From: Arthrobacter sp. PAMC25284
GTDB taxonomy: Bacteria; Actinomycetota; Actinomycetes; Actinomycetales; Micrococcaceae
Direction of reading: 5' to 3'
NCBI RefSeq assembly: GCF_019443425.1
Contig: NZ_CP080382.1
Coordinates: 1,364,001-1,428,000 of the forward strand
DNA: 64,000 bases
Shown here: positions 46,650-56,775 of the stretch, piece by piece
How the letters are laid out: each line of letters opens with the position of its first letter
How positions within the stretch are numbered: position 1 is the first letter of the stretch
Made by a program: the position numbers and the translations under genes
The notes under the pieces: model-generated
What the model was told of the DNA's origin: nothing
Seen by the model: only the letters and a program-made list of their open reading frames with translations
Databases searched by the model: none

Positions 46650-49600
46650 TCAGTTGAGCCGGACTTCAACATCGTCAAAGCGTGCCCGTACAGGTGCGTT
46701 GGCGGCACTGCTCCACAGGTAGGACATCAGCCCGACGGAGCCTGGGGCCTGGAGCGAGGCTGTGGCATCACCCGCGCTGAGCAGCCAGTTGGCCGGCTCA
46801 CTGGCACCGACGCGCCAGACTTTCGCTTGGAGCGTCGTGGGCGAGGATCCGGTCACGGTCATGCGCAGACGGAGCTGGTCCGCCGCGGCCACGGTCAGAC
46901 CGGGAACGGCGACAGACTGCAGCGTGACCTCCGATCCCCCTGCAACCCTCGTGAGGTAGAGGCTGGCGCTTCCGGTGGCGGAAACCTTTAGCTTGGTGCG
47001 GTATTCGTCCGCGCCCACTTTCCGTCCGACAATGCCGAGGAACATCCCGCCGCCGCTGGCTATCTTGTCTGCCGAGACCGTGGCCTGGACATCAGCGCCC
47101 GGAGTCGAGATCCCGGCAAGGTAGGCGAGCCGTGAAACTCCGGGGCTGCCCATGACCATGGAGCCGCGGTCCTCTCCCACTGTGTAGTTGCCGGCCGAGC
47201 CGTTGACCGTCCAAGCGCCTCCCGGATCGGTTGTCCCCCAGCCCGAGGTTGTGGTCCGGCCAAAGGTGTCGGCGGCGAGCGGGGTCCCCGCTGGCGGCGC
47301 CGTCACAGTGACCGGCTTCTTGATGGACGTGGCGGCACCGTCGCTGTCCAGTACCGTCAGGGTGACTTGATACGTGCCGGCTTTGAGATAGCTGTGCGAC
47401 GCAGTAATTCCGGTGCCCGTGGCAGCATCCCCGAAGTCCCAGGAGTATGTGCTGATCGTCCCGTCGGGGTCGCTGGATGCTGCGGCGTCGAAAGCTGCCG
47501 TGAGGTTGGTGACTGCCACCGTGAAACCGGCCGACGGCGGCCGGTTCGGTTGAACGGTCACCGGGGAGGACGTTCTGCTGACGGCGCCGATATTGTCCGT
47601 GACCGTCAGGGTGACCTGGTAGGTGCCGCTGCTGGCGTAGCTGTGGTCCGCGGTTCGCCCTGTCGCCGTTGCCGCGTCGCCGAAGTCCCAGGCATACGAG
47701 GCGATGGTCCCGTCCGGGTCGCTGGATGTCGATGCGTCCACGGAGACCTTGAGCTTGCTGGTGCTGGAGGCGAACGCGGCGACGGGCGGCTGGTTGCCTG
47801 GCGGTGCCGTTGCCGTAACTGTGCGCGTTGTGCTTGCCGAGCGTCCGTCGCCGTCCAGCACCGTCAGGCGGACCATGTAGGAACCTGGCGCTGCATAGGT
47901 GTGCTGGGCTGTTACACCGGTTCCCGTGCTGCCGTCGCCGAACGCCCAATTATAGGAGGCGATGGGACCGTTCGGGTCCGAGGAGCCGGAGGCGTCGGCG
48001 CTGAGCGTGAGGTAGGTGATCGATGAGGCGAAGGCGGCCGTCGGCGGCGTCGACGCGACGTTCAGGGTCCGGCCTGAGGCACGGTAGTGGGACTGCACCT
48101 GTTGCAGTCCCAGGGCTGCCGGGTAGAGCGCCACCTCATCAATGTCTCCCTGCAGGTTGTCGCTTGTGGGGTCGCTGGGCCAGCCGGCCAGTAGGCCCGA
48201 TCCGATCCGCCAGTATCCGTCAAACACCCTGCCGGTGGTTACGTCCGTGCGGAAGGCTACTCGCGCCCCGTCAATGTAGAGGAACATGCCGCCGGTTCCG
48301 AGCGTGGCCACAATGTGGTGCCATTGGCCATCGTTGAACCCTGTTGCGCTGTTGACGGTTCGGATCGCGCCGTTCCACGTGCCGAAATAGATCCGCCCTG
48401 CGTCATCCATGTAGACATTGCGGTCCGTCACCTTGGACGTGCCGGCGGCTACGTTGCCGAATCCGATGATATTGCCTCCCTTGGTGGTGCCGGTTCTCAC
48501 CCAGGCCTCTGCGGTGAAAACGTCCGGGGCTCGGAGGATCCCGTTGTTTACGGCGACGCTGTTGACCGTGCCGTCGAAGGTTCCGGCGCCCGGACCCTCG
48601 CCGATGACGGCCCCGTCCATGCGGAGTCCGGCGCCCGGGGCTGCGCCCAGGTCCTCCGCCCCCGCGGAGTCGACGAGCGTTGATCCGGGGCCGTCGCTAA
48701 ACCGCCAGAAGTTGCCCGGGCCGTCGGCAAGAATGGCGGCCGCGTACCCGCTGGCAGGAGTCGCTTCGGAGGCCGTGATGTTCACGGTGTCAGAGCGCAC
48801 CTCATTGCCGAGCGGGTCCGTGACGAAGACCCGGTAGCGGTAGCTCTGCCCCGGCACCAGGCCGGAGTCGAGGTAACTCATGCCCGGCCGCTTCCAGAAA
48901 GTACTGTCCTGGGTGACGGTATAGACCGGGGAGGCGGTGACGCCATCCCGGATGACGCGGTAGGTGAGCCTGACATTGTCCTGGTCGTGGTTCGCCTGCC
49001 AGCGGACCCGGACGGTTCCGGCCGCGGGTGACGTCAGGGTGGGGTTGATGCGGGCGCCGCTAAGTACCGGACCGCGCTTGTTGGGCGCGTTGTCGCGGAC
49101 TGTGAACCGGACAAGCCCTTGCTGACGGATTCCGTTCACGGTGGTAAATTCGCCGCCCATCACCACGTACTGGTTGTTGCCAGTCACCGCCCAGGGCCCC
49201 TGGTTCTGGCCGGTGTACGTGCCCGTGTTCAGGGTGGGGAACCAGTTAAGCAGGGACGGAGACGGCAGCCCGGCCCAGTTGGGGTATCCCAGCGGGTCCC
49301 GGATGATGGTGCCGGTGGCCGCTTTGCTGAAAGCGAGGCCGCGCTGGAACCCCCACGGCTCGGTCTGCGGAAAGCCACCGATGTTGCCGCAGTAGTGCGG
49401 GTGCCCCACCTTGTAGATGGCGTTGTCCGCCACGTAGACGCCGTAGCTGTCCCCATGGCAGTCTTCCAGCCACCGGATGGCGCCGCCGTTCCACCCGGCG
49501 GCGACGGTCCCTTCCAGGTTGCCTCCGGTGCCGAAGACGTAGCCGGTCGCGTATACGTTCTCGGCATCGCTGGCCAGACTGGTGATGCTGGCGTGGAGGC

Positions 49601-50459
49601 CGCCGTTGCGGACCCTGTTGTTGGCGGCCCAAGGCTGCAGGCCGCCGGTCACGGTGTCCACTGCGGCCAGCCCGTAGCCGGGGTCCGACGAGCCGTTAAG
49701 GGTGGTGAACGCTCCCCCGATGACCATCCGACTCCCGTCAGGCGACAGTGCGAGCGCATTCACCCGGCCACCCACCGCCGAGGGCGCCCACCCGGTGAGG
49801 GCACCGGTTGAAGCCTGCACCGCGGCGAGCCGGTTTCGCGCGACCGAACCCACCGCGGTGAACAGGCCACCAAGGTACACGGTGCCGGCCGTGGGGACGA
49901 TCGCCCGGACGGCGGCGGCGGCCTTGGGCAGGAAGGAAGTGATGACCGCGCCTGTGACGGGATTGAGGGCGGCCACGCGCCAGACCGTGGTGCCGTTGAC
50001 GGAGGTGAAGTCGCCGCCGACATAGATCCTGGACCCGTCGGGGGCTGCCGCGATACTGAAAGCCTGGGCGTTCAGGACTGGAGCAAACGGGAGCAGGTCG
50101 CCGGTAGTGAGGTTGTACGCCAGGATGTTGCGGCGGACCACAGTGTTGCTGCCGGCCGGTGCGCCGGCAGGACGCGCCGTACCGAAGCTTCCGGCGACAT
50201 AAACCGTGTTGCCGACGATGACCTGCTGCCACACCACACCGTCAATCTGCACGGTCGGCAGCCCGTCTGCGGTCACAGTGGCCGGGTCGGCGGAGCTGGC
50301 CGGCACCGGCGGGGCGCTATCGGCACCCGCCGGGGTGATCCCGGCCATCCCCATCGTCACTGCCACCGCCGCTGCCGTAGCGCCGGCCAGTAACTTCTTC
50401 AGCAGCCGGCGCCCTGCCGGGCGGCGGTCCGATGACGGCAGTGATGTTGGCATGCTCAT
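46650..50459 (-). CDS. Secreted beta-propeller protein 3 (propeller, FN3-like, LamG-like, three PKD, C-terminal sandwich)
   Basis: 1269 residues from ATG 50459 with AGGA just upstream. As written, the frame is joined to the preceding gene because of that gene's frameshift, giving a false single protein of over 2500 residues; the signal peptide (LAGATAAAVAVTMGMAGITPAGA) and own ribosome site show it is separate. Domains in order: propeller with EDCHGDSY ... GHPHYC, FN3-like, LamG-like (NFWRFSDGPGSTLVDSAG, GQWHHIVATLG, IDEVALYPAAL), three PKD domains each with a WDFGDA/WAFGDG motif, and the C-terminal sandwich ending ARFDDVEVRLN. Likely extracellular polysaccharide binding or adhesion (inference). 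Confidence 0.82.
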   Translation of the reverse strand: MSMPTSLPSSDRRPAGRRLLKKLLAGATAAAVAVTMGMAGITPAGADSAPPVPASSADPATVTADGLPTVQIDGVVWQQVIVGNTVYVAGSFGTARPAGAPAGSNTVVRRNILAYNLTTGDLLPFAPVLNAQAFSIAAAPDGSRIYVGGDFTSVNGTTVWRVAALNPVTGAVITSFLPKAAAAVRAIVPTAGTVYLGGLFTAVGSVARNRLAAVQASTGALTGWAPSAVGGRVNALALSPDGSRMVIGGAFTTLNGSSDPGYGLAAVDTVTGGLQPWAANNRVRNGGLHASITSLASDAENVYATGYVFGTGGNLEGTVAAGWNGGAIRWLEDCHGDSYGVYVADNAIYKVGHPHYCGNIGGFPQTEPWGFQRGLAFSKAATGTIIRDPLGYPNWAGLPSPSLLNWFPTLNTGTYTGQNQGPWAVTGNNQYVVMGGEFTTVNGIRQQGLVRFTVRDNAPNKRGPVLSGARINPTLTSPAAGTVRVRWQANHDQDNVRLTYRVIRDGVTASPVYTVTQDSTFWKRPGMSYLDSGLVPGQSYRYRVFVTDPLGNEVRSDTVNITASEATPASGYAAAILADGPGNFWRFSDGPGSTLVDSAGAEDLGAAPGAGLRMDGAVIGEGPGAGTFDGTVNSVAVNNGILRAPDVFTAEAWVRTGTTKGGNIIGFGNVAAGTSKVTDRNVYMDDAGRIYFGTWNGAIRTVNSATGFNDGQWHHIVATLGTGGMFLYIDGARVAFRTDVTTGRVFDGYWRIGSGLLAGWPSDPTSDNLQGDIDEVALYPAALGLQQVQSHYRASGRTLNVASTPPTAAFASSITYLTLSADASGSSDPNGPIASYNWAFGDGSTGTGVTAQHTYAAPGSYMVRLTVLDGDGRSASTTRTVTATAPPGNQPPVAAFASSTSKLKVSVDASTSSDPDGTIASYAWDFGDAATATGRTADHSYASSGTYQVTLTVTDNIGAVSRTSSPVTVQPNRPPSAGFTVAVTNLTAAFDAAASSDPDGTISTYSWDFGDAATGTGITASHSYLKAGTYQVTLTVLDSDGAATSIKKPVTVTAPPAGTPLAADTFGRTTTSGWGTTDPGGAWTVNGSAGNYTVGEDRGSMVMGSPGVSRLAYLAGISTPGADVQATVSADKIASGGGMFLGIVGRKVGADEYRTKLKVSATGSASLYLTRVAGGSEVTLQSVAVPGLTVAAADQLRLRMTVTGSSPTTLQAKVWRVGASEPANWLLSAGDATASLQAPGSVGLMSYLWSSAANAPVRARFDDVEVRLN

Positions 50460-50497
50460 TCCTGTCCTGGGTCCGGCATTGAGGGGTTGTGTGGCGC

Positions 50498-53400
50498 TTA
50501 CGGGTTCTTGACGACGAAGTTGTCGAAACGCAGTGCCACCGGCACGTTGGTCGCCGAACCGGACAGGTACCCGATCAGGGCCCGGGCTGCCGGCGGTCTG
50601 CAGTGCCGCGGTTGAGTCGGCAACCGTCAGGTTCCAGTCAACAGGCTCCGTCCCGGAGGCCCGCCAGACTTTGCCGCTAAGGGTCGTCGGTGCCGCCCCG
50701 TCGAGTTTGAGCCTAATGACGATGGGGTCATTGGTGCCCATGGTCAGCCCGGCAATATTGATCGGACCGGCCAGCGTGGTCTGAGCATCGTTGATGACCT
50801 TCGTCAGGTACAGCGACACCGCTCCGTTGCTCGCGATCTTGACCTTGGCCCGATAGTCGTTGTTGTCCGCCCGGCGGCCGACCAGGGAGACGTACATGCC
50901 GCCGCCGTTGGCGATCTTGTCCGCGGAGACGGTCACGCTTCCGTCGAATGGGGCCGTCGACATTGAGGTGAGGTAGGCGGTGCGGCTGGCTCCCCCCACC
51001 CCGAGTGTTACCGCTCCGGTTCCGTTGTTGACCGCGAAGTTGGAGTTCCCTCCCGAGACCGTCCAGGCCCCACCGGTGTCCGCCGCGCCGAAACCGTTCG
51101 CCAAGGTCCGTCCGAAGGCGTCTGCAGCGAGGACGGCGTTGGCCGGCGGAGCTGTCACGGTCACAGTTGCGGTGGCGGTGCCCTTGCCGCCGTTGTTATC
51201 CGTCACCGTCAGGGTGACGGCGTAGCTGCCGGCGGCGGCGTAAGTGTGCGATGCCGTCGACCCCGTGCCCGTTGACCCGTCCCCGAAAGTCCAGGCATAG
51301 CCGGTGATGGTTCCGTCGGTGTCCGTCGAGCCCGAAGCGTCGAAGGCGGCCGCCAGTCCGGAGACCGTTTTGGTGAATGCGGCCTTCGGGACAACGTTCG
51401 CCGGCGGCGCCGTCACCGATACGGCACGAACCACACTGTTGGTGTTGCCGGTGTTGTCCGTGACCGTCAGTTTGACGTTGTAGGTCCCGGCCGCCGCGTA
51501 CTTGTGCTGAGCCGTGACGCCGGTGCCTGAACTGCCGTCACCGAAGTCCCAGCTGTAGGCCGCGATCGGACCATTGGCGTCGGAGGACGTGGTGCCGTCC
51601 ACGGATGCGGTGAGTCCTGCCGTTGTCGAGGTAAAGGCCGCTACCGGCGGGGCCGGCGCCGCGTTGACGGTCCGGCCGGAGGCGACGTAGTGGGCCTGAA
51701 CCCGGGAGAGCGGCAACACCGCCGGGTAGACGGCGACTTCGTCGATCTGGCCGGCCAGATAACGGCTCGTGGGTTGGCTCGGCCAACTGTTCAGGTTGTC
51801 TCCGCCGATCCGCCAATACCCGTCGAACGCCCAGGCCGCGGTGGTGTCGGTCCGTCCCGCCACCTGGGTGGCGTCGACGAAGAGCTGCATGCCGTTCGGT
51901 CCCAGGGTCGCGACGACGTGATGCCATTGGTTGTCGTTAAAGCTCTTCGTTGTGTTGACCGTGATCCGGGACCCGGTGCTTCCCTGCGGGCGGACTCCGA
52001 AGAAGATACGTCCGGAATTGTCCATGTAGACGTTTCTGTCGTAGTCGGCAGAGACGCCCGTCTGTGAGTTGCCATAGCCGACGATCTCCCCGCCGGCCTT
52101 GGTGCCGGTACGGATCCAGGCCTCGGTGCTGAAGACCTGCGGACGTTCAGTCAGGGTCGGGCTGGCGGCGACGCCGTTGGTGCCGCCGTTGAACGTGGCG
52201 GCAGTATTGGACTCTCCTGACAGCGCCCCTGCTGCGCCGAAGCTGACGCCGGGGCGGACGAGGAGGTCGTCTTTGCCGGAGAGGTCCACTCCGGTGCCTC
52301 CGCCGGTCTCACCCAGCCGCCAGTAGTTGCCCGGCTTGTCCGCCAGAACCTGCTGGGCATAGTTCCCCGGCGGCGTGACCGAACCCGCTGCGGCGATCGT
52401 GACTGTGTCGCTGCGTGCTTCGTTGCCGAACGCATCCTTGACGAAAATCCGGTAGCCGTAGCTCTGTCCCGGGGTCAGCCCGGTGTCCAGGAAGGTCATG
52501 CCCGGACGCTTCCAGAACGTGGACGCCTGTTTCACTGTCGCGAGCACGGCGCCATTGCGGCGGATCTCGTAGGTCAGGTTCTCATTGTCCTGGTCCCAAT
52601 TGGCCTGCCAGCGCACCCGCACGGTACCGGCGGCCGGGGTGGACAGGGTGGGGTTGAAGTTTTGCCCCGTCACCCGCGGACCGCGCTTGTTCGGGGACAG
52701 TCCGGTACGGGGAAAACGGGTGAGCCCCTGCTGGGGCTGGTTGTTGATGATGGTGAATTCACCGGCCATCACGACGTAGTCCGCGTTGCCGGTGACCGTC
52801 CACGGCCCCTGGTCCTGGCCCGTGAAGCTTCCGGCGTTAAGGATCGGGTACCAGTTGAGCAGCGACGGCGCTGGGTTGCCCTCGAAGTTGGTGTAGCCGT
52901 GATTTTCCTTCGTGACGACGCCCGTGGCGGCTTTGCTGAACGCGATGCCCCGGTTGAACTGCCAGGGCTGGGTCTGCGGGAAGCCGCCGACGTTGCCGCA
53001 GAAGTGCGCGTGGCCGGCCACGTAGACGGCGTCCCCAAGCGGAACGATCGAGTAGGTGTCGCCATGGCAGTCCTCCAGCCACGTGACGGAATCATCTGAC
53101 CATTTGACCGAGAACATCCCTTCTAGGGTGCTGCTGCGGCCATAGGTGTACCCGGCACCGTAGACGTGGGTGCCGTCGCTGGCGAGGGTCGTGATGGAAC
53201 CCGTGGTGCCGCCGTTACGCACGATGCTGTTAACCGGGAACGGCAGGACCTTGCCCTGGGCTGTGTCCAGCTTGGCGATGCCGTAGCCGGGGTTGCTGGA
53301 TCCGTTCATCGAGGTGAAGGCTCCGCCCACGACGATGCTGGCACCGTTCGGGGACAGCACCAGGGCGTTGACCCTGCCCCCCACTGCGGAGGGGTTCCAC

Positions 53401-54101
53401 GGCAGCAGGGAACCGTCAGAGGCCTTGAGCGCGGCGAGCCGGTCCCGGGTGACAGAGCCGACGGCGTTGAAGAGTCCGCCCATGTAGACGGTGGTGTCGG
53501 TGGCGATAATCGTTCGGACGGAGGCAGACATCCGGGGCAGGAAACTCATGATGAGGTCACCGTTGGTGGGGTTCAGCGCCACCGCCCGCCAGACGGTGGC
53601 GCCGTTGTAGGCGGTGAAAGAACCTCCGACGTAAAGCCGGGAGCCGTCCGGTGAGACCGCCAGTGCCGTGACTTCGGCATTGAAGCTGGGAGTGAAGGTG
53701 TTGAGCAGCTCGCCGGTCGTGAGGTTGTACGCCAGGATGTTGTTCCGGGTTACGGTGCCGGTGCCGGGTGCGGCGCCGGCGGGCCGCGCCTCCGTGAAGT
53801 CGCCGCCGACGAACACCGTGTTGCCGAGGATCACCTGGGTCCAGGCCACACCATTGATCTGGGCGGTCGGCAGGCCGTCCGCGGAGACCGTGGCAGGGGT
53901 GGCCGGATTGGCGGGATCAGCGGGGGCCGTGTCGGCGGAGGCAGGCAGCGCGCTGGTCAGTCCCAGCGACAAGGCCATGGCCGCGGCGAGCACCACCGCC
54001 AGCAATTTCTTTGTGGCCGTCAATCCGGCGTACGTCGGCGCCGGTCCCGTAGACCGGCCACCTTCGCTCCGAGCGCTCCCCAGCATTGCGTTCCTCAGCA
54101 T
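50498..54101 (-). pseudogene. Secreted beta-propeller protein 4 (propeller, FN3-like, LamG-like, two PKD, C-terminal sandwich), broken by one extra base
   Basis: Starts at ATG 54101 with AGGGGA seven bases upstream and a signal peptide (KKLLAVVLAAAMALSLGLTS, cleavage near ASA). Domains are the propeller with EDCHGDTY ... GHAHFC, FN3-like, LamG-like (NYWRLGETGGG, DNQWHHVVATLG), two PKD domains, and the C-terminal sandwich. One surplus base in GGGCCC (50578-50583) shifts the last 27 codons; removing it gives LIGYLSGSATNVPVALRFDN and a TAA at 50498, matching the ends of paralogues 2 and 3. About 1200 residues. The damage affects only the last strand. Its start codon overlaps the stop of the upstream glycosyltransferase by one base. 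Confidence 0.82.
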
Positions 54102-55028
54102 TATCGTCCCCTTTGGTTCAGTTGAAGACCGGCCGTGGTAGCGCTGAGCGCAGCCACGTCCTGGGCCGTGTAGAGGCCTCGGATCCAGTGATCGTTGCGG
54201 TTTTCTCCTACATTGGTTTTCATAAGCGCCTGGCCTTGACTGCCCGGAATGATCGGGAAGTGGCGGGGCGCAGACCGTACCTGCCGCACCGGAATACCCG
54301 CACGCAGCGCCACCCAGTGCAGCCAAATGTCGTCGGCGCCGGGGCAGGCGCTCAGGAATCCGTCACCACGCCGCCGCAGCTCATCGAGCATCGCCGGCGG
54401 GTAAATCACCCCGGACACTCCGGGGGCGAAGTTGGTGGGCCGCACGGCAGTGTCCTTCGCCCGCGGCCAGGTGCCGTACTCGGCGACAGCGCCGTCAGAG
54501 ATCCCCATGACGCTGACCCAATGGCCGCTGATGGCATCGGGGTGCCGTCGGCTGGCGTCCAGCAGCAGTGCCAGCCAATTTCGCGGGTAGATAATGTCGT
54601 CGTCGGCGGTGACAAGCCGCGCTGTGTGCCCCTCCACTGACTGCACAAACGGGAAGTACTTGGTGTGCGGACCGTAATTCGAGGTGAGCTTAACTTCCAG
54701 GCCTCGACGTTCCAGCCTGGCCAGCGACTCCGGACGCGCCTCGAACAACTCCCGGGAATCCAGCCACAGAATAAGCCGGCGCGGCTTCACCGTCCCACGG
54801 CCGATCGATTCGATGGCCACGGCCACCGAATGGATCCGGTCCCCATAGCTGGTCAGCGACACGACGACGTCGGCTGTTCCCGTGACCGCGTCGCGGGCGA
54901 CACCATTCCGCAAGCGCAGATAGGCCAGGGCACCACCGGCCCCGCCGCCTTTTGAGTGTCTTCCGGACTTTGCGGACGGTCATCCGGACAAGCCCCGGCG
55001 TGCGCGGGCGCTCCGTTGATCTGGTCAT
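54101..55028 (-). pseudogene. Glycosyltransferase-like protein, broken near its start by one extra base
   Basis: ATG 55028 opens MTRSTERPRTPGLVRMTVRK. A surplus base in GGCCCC (54938-54943) then shifts the frame; removing it gives RRAGGALAYLRLRNGVARDAV and joins to the long downstream frame, 308 codons in total. The main part reads VVVSLTSYGDRIHSVAVAIES, RLILWLDS, and TADDDIIYPRNW with a DDD metal site, like GT-A fold sugar transferases that are often found in capsule loci. ADDIWLHW later may be the catalytic acid region. It sits between an anchored protein gene and the propeller genes and might glycosylate them or the polymer (inference). Confidence 0.78.
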
Positions 55029-55114
55029 GGCCCGCTTCCTTCCTGGCTGTTGCTGGACGGTTGTTTCGAAGAGACTGCTTTCTGCGGTCGCCTGTGGCTG
55101 CCGGGCATCGGCGC

Positions 55115-55906
55115 TCAGACCGGCGCCTTTCCTGCAAACGTCGCAATAGGCGTCTCGGCCTCGAGGTTGAAGTGGATCGTCACGCTGTCCCGTGCCTCGT
55201 TCGGTACAGCAAAGACGAACACACCGTCCCCTGTTTGACCGGGGGCGACGGACTCTGGAAAGGCCACGGGACCGGGTCCGCTGAGCTGGCCCGCCGGGGC
55301 CGCGTCCTTGCCGTAGCTCACATCGACTACGGCACGGTCCAGTAAGAGCGCAGCGCCGGTGTTATTGACCACGGTGATCTTGAAGCGGATCGCAGGGCCT
55401 GCAACTTCACCGATGCCCGTTGCAATTCCCTGGACGGCCGTCAACTCCGTGATCGTTGCCGAAACGCCGCCCTTCACCTCTTTCTTCGCCTGGAAATCGA
55501 CCGGAGCGGCCGACGGCTGGGCAATGGCAGCCAGTTCCTCCTCGGACTTTCCGGCCCGGTCAACCGGGGCCGGGTTCACCTCACCTGACGCAGGTGGGGC
55601 TGCTTCGCCGGCACCCGGAGGTGCCACCGGCACTGTCCCTGGTTCGGCGGGAACGGCGGCGTCCTTGCCCGGATCCGGCGTTCCGGCGGTGGCGGCAGGG
55701 CTTGAGTTGTCCGAAGGTCGCGCCGTCGCAGTGCCGGTCCTGGCATCCTGCGCAGCGTTTGTCCGGCTGGCGCCCTGGAGGGTCGACGCCCATGCGACTC
55801 CGCCAATAACGAGCAGTGCGGACACCGCTACCGACGTCGATATCAGCCGTTTGCGCCGGTCTCCCGGCTCGCCCTTGCCCCGGGGTGACCTGGTCAGCTT
55901 CTTCAT
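55115..55906 (-). CDS. Membrane-anchored extracellular protein with DUF4352-like domain
   Basis: 263 residues from ATG 55906, overlapping the preceding gene's stop (ATGA). A basic cytosolic N-terminus (KKLTRSPRGKGEPGDRRKR) precedes one membrane anchor (LISTSVAVSALLVIGGVAWA). About 90 residues of Ala/Pro/Gly-rich spacer follow, then a beta-sandwich of about 120 residues (GVSATITELTAVQGI, RFKITVVNNTGAALLLDRAVVDV, VFVFAVPNEARDSVTIHFN), which fits DUF4352-type immunoglobulin-like domains. Probably displayed outside the membrane; partner unknown. Confidence 0.7.
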   Translation of the reverse strand: MKKLTRSPRGKGEPGDRRKRLISTSVAVSALLVIGGVAWASTLQGASRTNAAQDARTGTATARPSDNSSPAATAGTPDPGKDAAVPAEPGTVPVAPPGAGEAAPPASGEVNPAPVDRAGKSEEELAAIAQPSAAPVDFQAKKEVKGGVSATITELTAVQGIATGIGEVAGPAIRFKITVVNNTGAALLLDRAVVDVSYGKDAAPAGQLSGPGPVAFPESVAPGQTGDGVFVFAVPNEARDSVTIHFNLEAETPIATFAGKAPV

Positions 55907-56775
55907 GGCATCGCTCCTGTTCCGACGGCGCCGGCGGCTTCCGCCGCCGTTCCGTGCCGTCTGTGCCGGGGTGGTGCTGGGACGCCTTGTTGCAGCGTTT
56001 GATGGTCGTGCCGGGATAGCGGCGCCATGGCGGAGAGCTCACGGAACCATTTGATGGAGGCCAGCACCAGAAAGGCCGCCGTAGCGGCGAAAATGAGGGT
56101 GTAGACGGTCAAGAAGACAGGCAGCGCCCCGTAGAAAATGAACGAGAGGCAAAGAACGCCGTAATCCATTGGCACAACCAGCAGCGAGCGGAGCCACGAC
56201 CGGCCGCCCGGGTCGGCCACGGAAACCCGTCCGGTGTGGCGGCGCAGCTGCTCGGTCAGGATCATGCAGAAGAACAGCGCCGCGGACACGACAGCTGCGC
56301 CCAACGGCACGAGCAACCATGTGTGCGCGACCGCGTCGAACCGGTACAGCCCAACGGCGAGCGCCAAGGGCATGAGTGATGTCTTCACGGCATCCACCAT
56401 GTGGTCCAGCCACTCACCGGCCGGGGAACCGCTCCCCTGCATACGCGCCACCTGGCCGTCGGCGGAGTCGAAGGCGTACCCCACCACCAGACACAGGGCA
56501 ACGCTGACGCCCACTGCCGCCGAGGGCGGGAATACCACGAGCAAGGCAATGCCGGCGAAGGTGAAAACCGCACTGATGGCGGTCACCGCGTTGGGCCCGA
56601 GTCCGGCCCGCAACGCGGCTGCCGCGAGCAGCCGACCGAGCCGGCGGTTGATGTAGCGCGAGTAGGCGGGTGCGCCGCGGGCTGCGGTCTTTTGGGCCGC
56701 GGACAATTCTTTGACGGTGGCCCAGTAGCCGGTCGTGCCCCACACGCGGGCAGAGCCGGAGCCGACGGCGGTCAT
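55903..56775 (-). CDS. CDP-alcohol phosphatidyltransferase family protein
   Basis: 290 residues from ATG 56775, overlapping both neighbours by four bases. The CDP-alcohol signature is complete: D103-S-A-D-G-Q-V-A-R111 with D124 and D128 (GEWLDHMVD), so two metal ions and catalysis are expected. Five or six membrane spans follow. These enzymes join a phospho-alcohol from a CDP-activated donor to a second alcohol, making phospholipids or phosphopolyol lipids. Directly upstream genes encode a TagD-like cytidylyltransferase, which could make the CDP donor, and a glycosyltransferase. A dedicated lipid or linkage unit for this locus is a reasonable inference. The C-terminal 35 residues are His/Arg/Pro-rich. 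Confidence 0.85.
   Translation of the reverse strand: MTAVGSGSARVWGTTGYWATVKELSAAQKTAARGAPAYSRYINRRLGRLLAAAALRAGLGPNAVTAISAVFTFAGIALLVVFPPSAAVGVSVALCLVVGYAFDSADGQVARMQGSGSPAGEWLDHMVDAVKTSLMPLALAVGLYRFDAVAHTWLLVPLGAAVVSAALFFCMILTEQLRRHTGRVSVADPGGRSWLRSLLVVPMDYGVLCLSFIFYGALPVFLTVYTLIFAATAAFLVLASIKWFRELSAMAPLSRHDHQTLQQGVPAPPRHRRHGTAAEAAGAVGTGAMP

Noticed and set aside
46650..54326. A single reading frame of more than 2500 codons
   Set aside because: It joins two separate genes only because of a +1 base near 50580; a second signal peptide and ribosome site lie inside it, and its first 75 codons precede the true start at 54101.
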